In this document: positions 10,908 to 21,839 of the stretch, piece by piece
Numbering within the stretch: position 1 is the stretch's first letter
Layout: every line of letters starts with the position of its first letter
NCBI GenBank assembly: GCA_016648135.1
Contig: JADDOH010002614.1
Span: 62,001-126,000 of the forward strand
Reading direction: 5' to 3'
Length of the DNA stretch: 64,000 nt
Origin: Agrypnia vestita
Taxonomy: Eukaryota > Arthropoda > Insecta > Trichoptera > Phryganeidae
Translations under genes and position numbers: made by a program
Notes under the pieces: generated by a model
Seen by the model: the letters and a program-made list of their open reading frames with translations, nothing else
Told to the model about the DNA's origin: nothing
Databases searched by the model: none

Positions 10908-11062
10908 TTTTTTCATTGAAAAAAAGAGAGAGATGTACGCGGAGTACGTATCACATCAATATTATTACTATTTTCTTTCACTAAGCTAAACACGATTTGA
11001 ACCCGCAATCATTAGATTACTAATCAAATGTCTTAACCGCTAGACTAGACGTCCTAAGAACG
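10908..11062 (-). repeat. SINE with tRNA-Thr-like head and S1-type 3' body
   Basis: On the minus strand the A-box region TAGTCTAGCGGTTAAGAC is followed by an anticodon-like 7-base loop TTAGTAA (AGT, Thr) in an imperfect stem and the B-box GGGTTCAAATC. The first seven bases do not pair with those after the T arm, so this is not a working tRNA. The 3' body GAAAATAGTAATAATATTGA resembles that of S1 (63,786-63,806). It ends in a T/A-rich tail. Confidence 0.65.
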
Positions 11063-11228
11063 TTTAATAAGATGTCAAGATTATATTTTAAGGGAGAGAG
11101 TTACTGTTTCTCTTTATTCTATTATAAAACATTTTTTATTCTTTTAGAGAGTCAAAATTTTTGAAAAAATAATAATAATGACTAAATTGAACCGATTTAA
11201 AAAATAGAAATAAGCCGTATATAATAAA

Positions 11229-11567
11229 ATGATATATTTAAGACTTTCATGCATTGAAATAACGGATATTTTACGCAAAACGTACGGGTCATATGACAGC
11301 GTCATCAGGAGAGTGCTCTATCGCCACGTGTGTGATAATTATGTATTGCGTGGTCGCAGTTTGCACTCGTGGGAAAGTGATATTTCCTTCTTACCTAGGG
11401 GTCGTAAATGTGCTATAAATTTCGAAAATCGAATCTCAACACATCCATACGGTTCATATAAAATATCATTTTTCAAAACAAAGAAATGTCTTAATAATAA
11501 TATTAACGTCATGATACGGGGATTGAAAATAATAGCAACTGCACATAATCAAAGTTTTTCTGCCTGA
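11229..11567 (+). other. Unrecognised 112-codon ORF
   Basis: An ATG-initiated ORF of 112 codons with higher GC than its flanks. I see no domain, signal peptide or membrane segment. It could be chance, an old exon or transposon debris; confidence that it is coding is low. Confidence 0.15.
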
Positions 11568-11764
11568 ATGTGGAATTGTCTGAACTCTTCCGGAATTTTC
11601 TAGAAGCAACGGACATTATATTTTGATTGAAGCTTCAAGTATTATCCTTCATAGATATGTGTATATGATATTCCTCCGAATTATTAACATTACACTAGAA
11701 TACGCCTGAAAGTTATTTAAATTTTTAACTAGTTTTTTATATTTTGATTACATTCAAAATTTTC

Positions 11765-11885
11765 AAGGATTTTATTTATTTATTTATTTTTATTTTGGGG
11801 AAAATTAACAGCAAAACAACAATCTTAACAAATATGAAATAAGGGTTTTTAAAATTATGCCAATTACAAATTTTCCATTGAATAT
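11765..11885 (-). mobile_element. LINE 3' end with (AAAT)n tail, family T
   Basis: The minus strand reads GTAATTGGC, then GTTTTGCTGTTAATTTTCCC and AAAATAAAAATAAATAAATAAA. The same layout occurs at 38,985-39,090 and 57,745-57,845: a GTAATTGGC word, then GCTGT..TTTTCC or AAACC, then the A-rich tail. Confidence 0.5.
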
Positions 11886-11888
11886 AGT

Positions 11889-11938
11889 CATTTACTTTAA
11901 CTTACTTTAACAGCTGTTAAAGTAAGCTAAAGTAAATG
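11889..11938. repeat. Palindrome 1 centred on CAGCTG
   Basis: Two 25-bp arms with one mismatch, centred between 11,913 and 11,914. The motif ACTTTAACTTACTTTAACAG is mirrored on the other side. Confidence 0.85.
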
Positions 11939-11979
11939 AATAACTTTAATACTTTAACTAATACTTTTAATAACTTTTA

Positions 11980-12021
11980 TACTTTAACTTACTTTAACAG
12001 CTGTTAAAGTAAGTTAAAGTA
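11980..12021. repeat. Palindrome 2 centred on CAGCTG
   Basis: A perfect 42-bp palindrome with the same arms as palindrome 1, 41 bp downstream of it and abutting an R1 LINE end. TACTTTAACAGC recurs at about 12,249, on the other side of the LINE end. Confidence 0.85.
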
Positions 12022-12250
12022 AATGTTGAAGGCAACAGGAATAGAGGGCGTCCGCGAAAGACCTGGCACGATCAGGTACTACAGGTATTTGAGGATGGCC
12101 CTGTTAAAAGCCGCAACAACCGTAGAACGTGTATGAGAAGATGTATGAATGTGGCCGAAGCAAAAGTGGTGTGCCAGGATAAAAGAGTGTGGCGTTCAAT
12201 CCTCTCTGCCTACCCCTGCAGGGAAACGGCGTGATAGTTAGTTAGTTTTT
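12022..12250 (+). mobile_element. LINE R1 3' end
   Basis: Contains the R1 C-terminal block: RGRPRKTWHDQV-like reading at the start, then RRTCMRRCMNVAEAKVVCQD and KRVWRSILSAYPC, ending GTGATAGTTAGTTAG. It lacks everything 5' of this. Confidence 0.8.
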
Positions 12251-12544
12251 ACTTTAACAGCGAGTGGAGAGGGTGGAGGGGAATGTGGGATGGGAGTTGA
12301 AGGTTGAGTTTAAATATTTAACCAAAAAATTGATCCTTACATTAATGGCAACTCCTAAATTATTTTCATTTTTTCACAAAAATTCACATAATAATATAAA
12401 TTACTTTTAAGAATGAAAACAGTTAAATCATGCAATGGATTAGTCTCTTATCGCCCGGTTGAACAAAATAAAAAACTCGTGATTTTATAAACAATTATTA
12501 ATGTCAACTTGAACAATACATAAATTCACAACGCCCGCGCCGTA

Positions 12545-12935
12545 TTGATTTATTTCAAAATTTCTAAGAAACGTGTTTCAAAAAATACCAGTTTTTGCGA
12601 AACCGGGATACGATCCATTAGGCCAGGCCTACCGCAACGTTTTACTCATCACATCCTAAACCTCCGAACCAACCCTTCCCCAATATTCCGGGCCGCCGAG
12701 ACCCCCCTCCCGGCACTGCGCGCCCCCCGCGCCGCTCTCTGTCCGCCGATAGCCGCCTCTCCCTCCCCCGCTCGCATCTCGTGTGATTTGTAGAGGGGTT
12801 TATAATTTTTCCCATTGAGGTGTTTTCCACGCCGGCAGCTATCACCATGGGACGTGACCCGGACGGAAAAATGGTAATTAATTTTCATTTCCCTCCCGCA
12901 CGGCTGAGTCGCGTCCCGCGGTAACAAAATAACTA
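12545..12935. other. GC-rich island
   Basis: Densest at about 12,650-12,790, with long C runs. The opposed ORFs are composition effects. The right part includes CACCATGGGACGTGACCCGG, then an ATTAATTTTCATTTCC stretch. Possible promoter or conserved element. Confidence 0.45.
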
Positions 12936-13079
12936 GATTACTGTTTTTGCGCCATTGGCACTAGCACTATCCATTTGACTGATCCTTGAATTAGCGTCAC
13001 TTTTGCCATTTCATCAAAGGTTTCATAATGCCATTTTAAAAAGATTTTTTGTCGTCATCAATTTTAAAAAAATATAAGT

Positions 13080-13522
13080 GATATTTTCTGCGAGAGGCAA
13101 ATAAAACACTAAAAACAAATGAAAACCTTTATTTATTACAAAAATTCACGAACTTAAACAGAGCGCCGTTCTTTAATTTACACTAATTGTCACTAGAATC
13201 TTCGTCGCACTTTTTGTCTGTCAGAATTTCGCACGTATGTACTCGCTCGTGCCGTATGTCCGTCTCTTGTTTTTCATCTCTGGTCAACTAGCACGGTTCG
13301 CCTTTCTGCGGCGCTCGTTCGCTTAGTCGGAAATTACTATCTCGCTCGCTTGCTTCCATCTCTTTTATACATAAATGTCAGAGTTCGAGAATGTTCAACA
13401 TGTTTTTCCATATTTCTAGTTTTTAGTTTCTTCGAGAGTAGTTGATTCTAGATTCATGTAGACTGTTTGAGAGATTTCGATAATGGGTGGTTATAAATGT
13501 TTTTTTAGATTCTTGTAAGACA
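13080..13522 (-). mobile_element. Solo LTR, family L (copy 3)
   Basis: The minus strand aligns piecewise with the LTRs at 34,915 and 59,085: CATTATCGAA near the start, ACTAGAAATATGG, the TATA box TGTATAAAAG (about 13,365-13,375), AATTAGTGTAAAT, TTAAGTTCGTG, then an AATAAA signal and AGTGTTTTATTTGCCTCTCGC at the end. The 3' end is uncertain by about 15 bp. No gag-pol sequence adjoins it. Confidence 0.6.
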
Positions 13523-13597
13523 ATATTTAATTTTCGCTGATTTCTTATTTTATATGATATTTTAACTTTTTTATACGTATTGATTTGATTTTTGATT

Positions 13598-13762
13598 AAA
13601 AAAGGAGCGTTGAAACAATTTGGTCATTGTGCGAATGAACGAGGGAAGATTGATATGACGCAATTTTCAACGATGCTAGAGATAAAGGCGACCGCGAAAA
13701 GCTTGGCTTGACCAGATTAACCAGATAATGGAAGATAGTCCTATTGGAAGCCTCAACTAATT
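13598..13762 (+). mobile_element. LINE R1 fragment
   Basis: Reads the R1 stretch CGAATGAACGAGGGAAGATT, GGCGACCGCGAAAAGC, TGACCAGATTAACCAGATAA and GGAAGATAGTCCTATTGGAA, matching 8,530-8,665. Both ends are truncated and there is no GTTA tail. Confidence 0.7.
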
Positions 13763-14357
13763 AGGTACTAATAATTACAATATTTATGCTCTGAACAAAT
13801 TTAAAACGTCCTCCACTTTAGAAAATTCCTTTACCCTACTTAAAAGTGATAATCAAAAATGCGTCAGAACGTATTATGTGCGTGAACGTCAGAAAATGAT
13901 ACAAAATGCATCTGAACGTACCCAGCAGACACGGATTGCACGCAACACCGTGCTCAGCACTACTTCATTTTATTTTCGGCTTCAATTACATCAACAATCA
14001 TGCACACTCGCTTTGGAACCGCAAAAATATTTACATATAGAAATTAACTTGAAATTAACGTAAAAATTCGGAATTAATCTGTGAAAAGATTTTTTTCTGT
14101 ACCTACTTTTTGTGCGTAAAATAAATTTACAGTAGCAACACACCGTGCACTTATTTTCATACATCGACCACCTAAGGGGCCTGGAGGATAGAGATAAATC
14201 CCCTTTGAAAATGCAAAAAATGCCTTCTGATATTTTACTACATACGCGCACACTGCCTCCGAAATTGTGAGTCCATTATTTAATGCCTCGAAGAATCCTA
14301 TGAAAGCTCTATGTGAAAAAGGATAATTTAACGAGGCAAAAAATAATTGCACACTTC
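13763..14357. other. Intergenic DNA with an unrecognised ORF
   Basis: A 98-codon minus-strand ORF (14,074-14,370) contains IYLYPPGPLGG but no domain I know; it overlaps the start of the LTR to the right. No repeat copy was seen elsewhere. Confidence 0.3.
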
Positions 14358-14931
14358 TGTCACATGTCATAACATCACTATCGAAGATTCCAGAATGGCG
14401 TAGCGTTATCTGCGGCTTAAGGGAAGCATAGAGAAAAATCTATAAAAGCCTGGAAGCCATGATAAAGTTCTCGTAATTACGAGGGACACCTAGAAGATCC
14501 GATATCGGCATAAGCCAGATATAAATAGGACCGCGCGCGGGAGTAACGTTGTTGTTGTTTTTGGCGGGTTTGACAGCGAAATCAAAGCAAAGGCAGCCGC
14601 GAGCTGCGTAGGCCTGTGTGGCCAGCTGAGAGATTATTCGACAGCTAATAATCTGGAAAATTCTTACGTAGTGAAATAAACCGGAGCGAATAATACGTGT
14701 GGAAATCGGATGAAACGTTATAGTGAATAGTGAATAATGTGTTAAAGCGATTATAAAGAGTCCGTTTATGAGTTAGAGATTTAAAAAAAAAAAATTATTT
14801 AAAAAATAGCGTTAAGTTAAATAGTGTTAAGTAGTTTGGTATGTTTTATTAAATAATTAATCAGTAATTAATAAATCTGTATCAGATTCCAGCGTTGTTA
14901 TTAATTCCTCCCGCGGCCATGACACGTAACA
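14358..14931 (+). mobile_element. Probable solo LTR of a second family
   Basis: Starts TGTCACATGTCAT and ends ATGACACGTAACA, an inverted terminal pair with 11 of 13 matches. Inside, in order: TATA box ATATAAATAG (about 14,520), a GC-rich downstream stretch, and AATAAA (14,868). Those are the LTR landmarks in plus orientation. Flanking five bases do not match and there is no primer-binding site or polypurine tract beside it, so I call it a solo LTR with diverged target duplication. Confidence 0.5.
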
Positions 14932-15687
14932 ATACGTTCACTTTAAATCACATCGCAGTTGGTTTTAACATATTTCGCAAAACACTTTTTATGTGTTTAT
15001 AAATTATATAAAGGACATAACGGTATCGCTTTTATGGGATTATGGTCTTATTTTTATCATCTGATACACAAATGAATTATTTCCTTTGTAACGAAATGGT
15101 AAGAATATGGAAAAAATCAAACTTTTTCTAGCGCTTGTCCGATTACCGCTCGTTAGAAATCATTATTTTAACTGCAACAGGTTGAATAAGTAGATTTAAC
15201 AGTGGATTTAAAAAAAAACATCGCCTCAAATTATTCAGCCAGGGTATAAATTGTCTTCCAAAACCTCTTATGCTTACAATATCTCCTTCAGTTATGAGAC
15301 GCAAGATGTTTTACCTACTTTTCTGAATGTCTCATCATTTGGCAAATTTTTTTTTTTTTTTGGGTTTTTATGGTTACGAAAATTCATTTTTCCTTTTGCA
15401 TACGGATTATTTTTATTTGTAAGCTCTTCATCTTCTTTCTCTTTTAGAAGAGTACAAGAGAATAAAATCAAACTTAAATACATAAATCATTTAAACCTAT
15501 AGCTTTTTCAAAATACTTCAATACTTCCTTATCAAATTACCTTTTATCACCGTATTATTAAATGACTCGCATTTGTAACTATATATAAAATAAGAACTGG
15601 GACTCCCTCATCAGACTCAAGAGCTTCTCTTCACTTATGAGGTCTACAGGACTACAAAGTATTTAAAAAAATGTAAATACTAAATAC
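14932..15687. other. AT-rich DNA, nothing recognised
   Basis: Includes a 15-base T run at about 15,347-15,361. The Lys/Glu-rich ORF opposite it is low complexity. Confidence 0.4.
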
Positions 15688-16284
15688 TTACTCAACATAG
15701 ACAGAAATCTCAAATGGACCTTTCAAATAGACAAAGTAATTGACTCACTGACAAAACTGACCAGCCTATCCCACAAAATACACGAAATCGCACCAAAGAC
15801 CGTAAAAATTCTGATGTACCAGGCAAACGTCAAGAGTAGAATAGAATATTCTATACCCTTCTGAGGAACCAGAAACAAAAGTAATCTAAACAGACTCCAA
15901 CGACAGCAAAACAAAATACTAAAAATGGTCTATGATCTGAAATACCGGATACCAACTGAAACTGAAACTGAAACCGTATAACACAACAATTAAACATCGA
16001 AAGCATTACAAAAATCGAAACACTTAAAATCATTCACAGACTATCAATTGGCGAAATAAAAGATGAAGACATAAAATTACACAAAATACACGAAAAACAC
16101 CAACACAACACTAGAATGGCTCAAAACTATCACATAATAGAAGCCAAAACAAAAACAGGATAATCCCGACTAATTTGCAACGGATTAAAACTATACAATG
16201 ACCTGCCACAATAGACCAAACAACTGACCACTGACAAATTCAAAACAGATGTGACAAAAATGCTAAAACTCGGCCAACTATAAA
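15688..16284 (+). mobile_element. Jockey/CR1-like LINE reverse transcriptase C-terminus
   Basis: One frame carries NIDRNLKWTFQIDKVIDSLT, then ILMYQANVKSRIEYSIPF (about 15,810-15,860), a one-stop gap, NRLQRQQNKILKMVYDL (about 15,892-15,940). After a frame change: LKIIHRLSIGEIKDEDIKLH, HQHNTRMAQNY (about 16,100-16,130), then LYNDLPQ and KQLTTDKFKTDV (to 16,260). This order, RT thumb followed by an HxxNTR and NxLP C-terminal tail, is characteristic of Jockey/CR1-type LINEs. No palm catalytic motifs remain. Dead fragment. Confidence 0.8.
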
Positions 16285-16458
16285 AAAATGAGTTTGTGTC
16301 TAAATTATAATATTATTATTTCTTATACTGAATTATGTAAAAATATTATCCATAAACCTTTAAGGTTTCCATTATATTTTAATTAAAAAAAAAAAATTAA
16401 AAATTCGATATGCTAATGTATATAAGAATTGTATTTGTATCATATATTTAATTAAATT

Positions 16459-16820
16459 TTAAAAAAAGATCTGTGATCTGTATTGAAAAGTATTAGTCCT
16501 GGTTTTGTGATGAGGACGTCCAGCTTTCTCTACCAGGGGCCTGCCAGGACGCCATGGCAATCGGCGCCCCTCTGAAATCTCGCGCATCACGGCTCTGGGA
16601 AGTCTTGCATAACCATTCTCTCCATATGATCCCTCTAGAAACGCCTTCTCTGACAGCTCCATCGTACAATATCTTCTACATAGTTGACTCTGCGAATTTC
16701 CGCATTGTATGTTCTGTCTCTGGGGGTCTTGCCTGCTATTGGTCTCAGAATGTTCATCTCTGAGGAGGTGCTTAGTTCTCACCGTGTTCGCTCTTGCTTC
16801 AATACTTTTAGTCATGATAG
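16459..16820 (-). mobile_element. LINE R3 reverse transcriptase C-terminus
   Basis: The minus strand opens with EARANTVRTKHLLR (16,745-16,800), close to ADTVRTKHLL at 37,870-37,905 and TDTFRTKGLLRTSD at 46,519-46,560. Frame changes then give DIVRWSCQRRRF, RDHMERM and EGRRLP..PGRP. It shares the R3 C-terminal plan of DIxRW, RRRxWRDHxxRM and GRRxPGRP. Confidence 0.75.
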
Positions 16821-16861
16821 GTCTTATGCATGTTTTATATATTATATCTTGACTATGTTCT

Positions 16862-17048
16862 CTACTGGCATATGCTGATTAACCCGGATCTCTCCGGATG
16901 CTTATATCCGGAGAGATACTGTATGAGTCAATCAGCATGCCGGATGCCTACATCCGGAGATATTTGCATCTCCACTGGTATATGCTGATTGTCCCATACA
17001 CTATCAATCCGGATGCCTGCATCCGTATATATTTGTAATCCAATCAAT
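16862..17048. repeat. Short direct repeats with nested CCGGAT palindromes
   Basis: CTGGCATATGCTGATT (about 16,865) recurs as CTGGTATATGCTGATT (about 16,975). Between and after lie three near-palindromes of the form CCGGATGC-(T/C)(T/A)(A/C)(T/C)ATCCG-G. It has about two and a half degenerate copies of a roughly 110-bp unit. Confidence 0.65.
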
Positions 17049-17164
17049 TAAAGTATTTGAAGACATATAAAGGTCTGCATCAAAAAGGTTTAAGTCGCTT
17101 CGACATTGTTTTAGTGAGTTTTAATGATTCAATTCTATTTAAACCAAAAATACCTTGGCTCTCT

Positions 17165-17720
17165 GATAACAGATTAGAATAACACTACAAAAGAGATACA
17201 GAAGTTTATGTTGTCCGCAAATCCCTGTTATTTTCGCCTCCAAAATAAAATAAAATCCAGACTGCCATCCAAAAGCACTAAAACATTAATCTACATAACG
17301 CATATCAGACCAGTTCTTACATACGTAGCTGATTCATGGATACTCACTAATTTAGAGGAACGAATGAACACTGAATGTTTTTAAAAGAAAAATTTTGATG
17401 CGTATCTTTGGACCGGTTTTAGACAATGGACTTTGGCACAGGTGCTACAATACTGGGCTCTACACTATTTTTTAAATATGTAAGCATCACAAAATGTGTA
17501 AAATCGGAGACTTGTGACTGAACAAAAATTACCGAAGTCCTTTCTGAATTCAAGACCCAGAAGGTGAAGAAGCTTAAGAAGTCCAAAACTATCTCAAATA
17601 CATAACAGCCTTAGAGATCCAAAACTGAAGAGAGCTGGTACAAGACCGAGATTAGTGAAGAAAAACTTTTGAGGAGGCTGCAGGACCAACAATGACGATA
17701 GTGATGAAGATGATAAACAA
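17165..17720 (+). mobile_element. LINE R2 reverse transcriptase C-terminus
   Basis: Reads KIKSRLPSKSTKTLIYITH, then IRPVLTYVADSWILTNLEER (17,308-17,365), then RKILMRIFGPVLDNGLWHR (17,386-17,442), then YNTGLYTIF. The FGPV..NGLW..RYN..LY block is shared with 57,010-56,880 on the minus strand. Ends with GATAGTGATGAAGATGATAA, a trinucleotide-like tail. Frame changes and stops throughout. Confidence 0.8.
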
Positions 17721-18399
17721 CAGGTAACACATAGCATTGTATCATACTCATTCGCAAATTCCCGATCAAATTGTGTTGAGAATATGTACGAGTGGATGGT
17801 TAAAATTAGATTTACATTAAGTCCGTCCGAACCAGAGATTTTACGGACAGCGACAGCATGAATGCATTTCATACTGCAGGAATTTATGTTTGTGAATACT
17901 TAGTCAGCAATAAAGTTGTTGAGCGTTCACATTGATTTAGAACTTTCCATGAATACACAAATCAACTAAACTGTCAGAGTTCGCCTTTATCAACTGAGAC
18001 AGTTAAAAGTTATCCTGAACATCTTTTCCCTGAGGCAGTGCAAGTATTCACATGGGTATTCTATGTAATTGTCGTACTATCTGCAATAGTATTTGAGCTA
18101 GCTTTCTGATATTTCATCTGGTTATATTACGAGGAATTCTGAACGCAGCAAAACTGGTAATTGCCAGCGTAAAATAATTATCGCGCACGGCACCATGCTC
18201 TCGTATATTGGCTCCATTTTACTGAAAGGGTTGAATTCATGTTGTATCACCTGATAATAAAAAGATAAATCGAAATTACAACTGAGATTGTTATTGGAAC
18301 ATAACATCAAAATAATAAAAAATTAATTAATTAAAATTTCTTATCATGGAGTCCAAACTAAAACGCCAAATAAAAATACCAATCATACAACCAAACAAT
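17721..18399. other. AT-rich DNA, nothing recognised
   Basis: No coding or repeat signal seen. Confidence 0.4.
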
Positions 18400-18838
18400 A
18401 AGCCTGAAGCTGCCAAAAGTGAAACGAAAGTAAACTAAATGCAATAGAAATGAGGTCACTTAGGCATATGTGTGTCAAATCCATTAATGACGGAGCAGAG
18501 AATGAAAAAATTTAAAAAAAAGGATTGCTGATCTCAGCTTAGTAAATATAATTAAAAAAGGGCCACTTCGGTAGTTGGGCATGTGGAGCGAATGAATGAA
18601 GGAATAACTAAAATAATAAAACTTCACGCTAGAAGGAAGGGCGGAAGACTTGCCATGATCAGTTTAACCAGTTAGATACTGGAAGATGGTTCTAGTAGGT
18701 GCATCGACAATCGTTGAGCTTGCAAGCGAAGATGTATAAATATGGATGAGGCGAGAGTTGTGTATCAGGACAAAAAAGTGTGGCGCTTCATCCTCTCTGC
18801 CTATTCCTCTGGTAAAATTGCGTGATATGTAATAAGTA
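18400..18838 (+). mobile_element. LINE R1 3' end, decayed
   Basis: AAGCCTGAAGCTGCCAAAAG matches 8,335-8,350; the reading AIEMRSLRHMCVKSINDG follows, then GLASKRRCINMDEARVVYQD and KKVWRFILSAYS near 18,720-18,810. The GTTA tail is replaced by GTAATAAGTAAA. Confidence 0.75.
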
Positions 18839-19249
18839 AATCTATTCGGGCAGGTCAGGGAGCCGCGCGGTGGGTAGGGGGTGATTTTTTGGCCAATAAC
18901 GGAAAAACTCTAGGATCGGTGAAATGGATTGAAACATTAGTGTTTTTTCAGATTTTAGATTTCTACGGTTTCCAAATTGTTCATTTTCCATCCTCTATGA
19001 GGGACCGAGTGAAGTAGTTTTAATTTGTGACCGTTGAAGGAATGATTATTATTATTTATGTGATTGGCAAATTCAAAGAAATTGTTATTTTTTAGGCAAC
19101 GGCGATATTCCTTTATTCTTGTATTTAGCTTCCTATATATTTTTTATTGCAATCACCGCAAGTTATTTTATATATCCCTTAAGTTATTTTAAGTACCACT
19201 ATTATTATTTGTGAATATTTTAAAATGTTGCACAATTTCACATATTTCA
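18839..19249. other. Intergenic DNA, nothing recognised
   Basis: A short G-rich stretch at 18,845-18,890, otherwise AT-rich. Confidence 0.4.
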
Positions 19250-19440
19250 ATGATATTAATATTATAATCATTAAATTGGGGAAAAAACATAAATTACTAG
19301 TTTTCATTCTTCACCTGTTAAAACTTGAGTAGTAAAATATAAAATTATAAATAAACTCACGTAGAGGTAATAAATTTTATGTTTTTCATCCAATTTAATG
19401 ATCTAGAATAATTTCTACATTATTAATTCCAAATTCATCA
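19250..19440. repeat. Foldback element, family F
   Basis: TCATTAAATTGGGGAAAAAACATAAATTAC on the left is matched in inverse by GTAATAAATTTTATG...CATCCAATTTAATGA on the right. The inner AGGTGAAGAATGAAAACTAG (minus strand) resembles the PLE motif without a hairpin. Related stretches: 26,745-26,830 and 48,660-48,760. Confidence 0.5.
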
Positions 19441-20560
19441 ATATTATGAGTATTTATTCTTATTAATTATTCATTAAAATTGAAGCAGATCATTAAGTCC
19501 TGATTTTTTTAAATACTTCGTTTCCAATCGTGAATATTTTTTAGGTGTAAAATTATTCTTTTATTTTACTTTTTAAAATGCCTATGTTAACTCTAAAATA
19601 CGATGAATATGACGTTAGCGCCTCTCGAATATTCAAAGGGCTCTGCTTTCAAAAGTCGTTCATCCGAGTGGGCCTACCCAGTTAGTGTTCGAACTGGGCA
19701 ATAATAATGCAGCGATACCATACATTTCTACCCGACTGAAACGTGCGCAAAGGGATTGTACTTCTGCTGTTGCCGGCTCGCTTGTCAGTTTCAGGAAATT
19801 TTGAGAGATGAGATTGAGCAAAATCTTCTTTACATAATTTCTAATTCTGTCTGATATATAATAAATGTAAATGAAAATAAAATGTACATTAAATTACTGA
19901 CCACAATCTAAACTTAACAATATTCCGTCAATAGCACCAGTACATTCCACACAAAGGTTCTCTTTATTCGCTGGTTGTCTTTGTTCGCTCTGATCAAAGT
20001 TCGCTTGTCAATTTTAGCTCGTTTGTTTTCTGTGGTTTTCGTCAGTTGCCAATGCAGCATCGTTCTCAAGAGCCATCTGCGACGTAATTAAAAATTAGTT
20101 TTCTCTTGAATATTCTCGCATACATTTTACCATTTTTAAATTGTTCTCAAATGATTCTAAAACGTCCAAAATATTCGAAAAACCTTTATGATATATGCAG
20201 TTCTTCTCGTTTTTGAAATCACGTAGCAGTACTGTTTTTTTTTTAAATAATGAAACAATATCTTAATCACATATCTGGTTCGTTGATGCGTACTTTAACA
20301 TCTTCTCTGTCTATGGTAAATGTAATGATGAAATAATGATAATATGAGCACCCAAATTTCGTCAAAAATGTGAATAAATGTTTGTACGATGCATTTTAAA
20401 CAAATGCTGCTATTTGGATATTGAGAACCTGTGACGTATCAACAATAAATAAATATTTACACAAAAATAAATAAAAATCCACCAGAACATGAAATTAAAT
20501 TCATGTGATTATAAAAGTTAACACAACAAATTACAAGATTTGTTGCAGTGACGAATTATC
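19441..20560. other. Intergenic DNA with moderately GC-rich patches
   Basis: Patches at 19,600-19,800 and 19,960-20,100 have short TTCGCTNGTT-type words. They might be an old LTR on the minus strand or regulatory DNA; neither is shown. Confidence 0.3.
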
Positions 20561-20830
20561 TCACCACACGCCGTTTCTCTGCCGGAGTAGACAGAGAAGC
20601 TGGAACGCCACACTCTTCTGTCCTGACATACAACACTCGTTTTTTCCACTTTCATACGTCTTCGCATGCAAGCTCGATGAGTTTTTACGTTCCTAACAGG
20701 ACTATCTTCCAGTACCTGTCTGGTTAACCTAGACATGCCGAGTCTTTTCTAACCTCTCTTTCCTCATTCATTCACCCACTATATCTTAACTACCTTTAAC
20801 GAACCTTTTTCAGTTATATTCATTGAAACT
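20561..20830 (-). mobile_element. LINE R1 3' end
   Basis: The minus strand reads RLTRQVLEDSPVRNVKTHRA, then CMRRRMKVEKTSVVCQDRRV and WRSSFSVYSG across 20,570-20,730, the best preserved open frame of R1 in the window. It continues 5' into NEERLERLGM-type sequence to about 20,830. Confidence 0.8.
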
Positions 20831-21119
20831 TCCTTTACTTACAGGTGAAGACAAGTTACTAGCTTTATTTAGAGTTTGTTTAGCCACTTGTTTACCCAGC
20901 ATTATTACAAAAAAAAAATCTCAGGATTACCCCAGAACAAATGGCCGACTGTGCAACGCGTACTTAAGAATTTACCCTAATTAATACATTTTTTTCTATA
21001 TAAGTATACAACGATAGTAATTGTTTGTCATAGATACATAAACAGATAACATGAAGATTTTTTCGTTTATTTTTGTTAAGAGTAGTTTTTTAAATCTCTT
21101 ATTTAAAATATATTAATAT

Positions 21120-21262
21120 AAAAGATTTTTACAGCTTTAACTTTGTGGTTAAATAAAATTATTAATTTTAATTAATTGAAACCTTCGTGTAAATTACTTG
21201 GAGTAAATTTACATCTACCGATTTCTATACCACTGTATCCTCGTCAGGATGTACGCATACTG
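21120..21262 (-). repeat. PLE-terminal-repeat-like fragment with hammerhead-like motif (family P-B)
   Basis: Minus strand: CTGACGA (21,241-21,247), G, GATAC-AGTG-GTATA (four of five pairs), then GAAAT (21,221-21,225) and CGGTAGATGTAAATTTAC. The 49,938-50,125 element has the same layout and the same GGTAGA.TGTAAAT continuation, and both share AACTTTGTGGTTA further out. Confidence 0.55.
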
Positions 21263-21839
21263 ACTATCCAATACTTATTTTAATTAATTTTTAACGGGAG
21301 CGTGGCTCCAGTTATGATGGAATTACGGGAGATTGATAAGTAGACACTGAAATGAGGAATATATCAAATAATGGGTTATTCGTAAAAGTTTTTGGTTTTA
21401 TTTTTCAACCATTTCTTAATTTCTAACATTTTAAAATTATCTTACCTAAGGCCTCCATTATTTATATGTAAAATCTCAATACCATTTTAGTATTTAAATG
21501 TGCGGCCTGTCGCCAAAAGATGATTTGACAATTCCGAGAAGTTATTATTATTGAGACATCTTAAAATTTTCGTTTAATCTAAAATTAAAATTAAAATGAT
21601 GAACAGACATTACAATTTAGTTTACAAAAACTGGATTGATTTACCTGGACTACCAATTGCAGGTCCACATTTGGGGATCTCCGCGGAAGTCCGCTATTTC
21701 GGACCTGTACAAGCGAGTGCTTAGAGAGAGATCATATATTTTCTATTGACAAAACTTTGAATAGGCATTTAAAGAAACGAGATTCCCCTTGCTTGACAAA
21801 CTTGCAGCCGTTGACGTAATATTACGTCGGAGGTAACAC
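21263..21839. other. AT-rich DNA, nothing recognised
   Basis: No coding or repeat signal seen. Confidence 0.4.

Noticed and set aside
10985..11060. A tRNA-Thr(AGT) gene
   Set aside because: The acceptor strands do not pair, the anticodon stem has a mismatch, and the 3' body matches SINE S1.
15292..15483. Lys/Glu-rich 63-codon ORF
   Set aside because: Low-complexity A-rich sequence opposite a T run.
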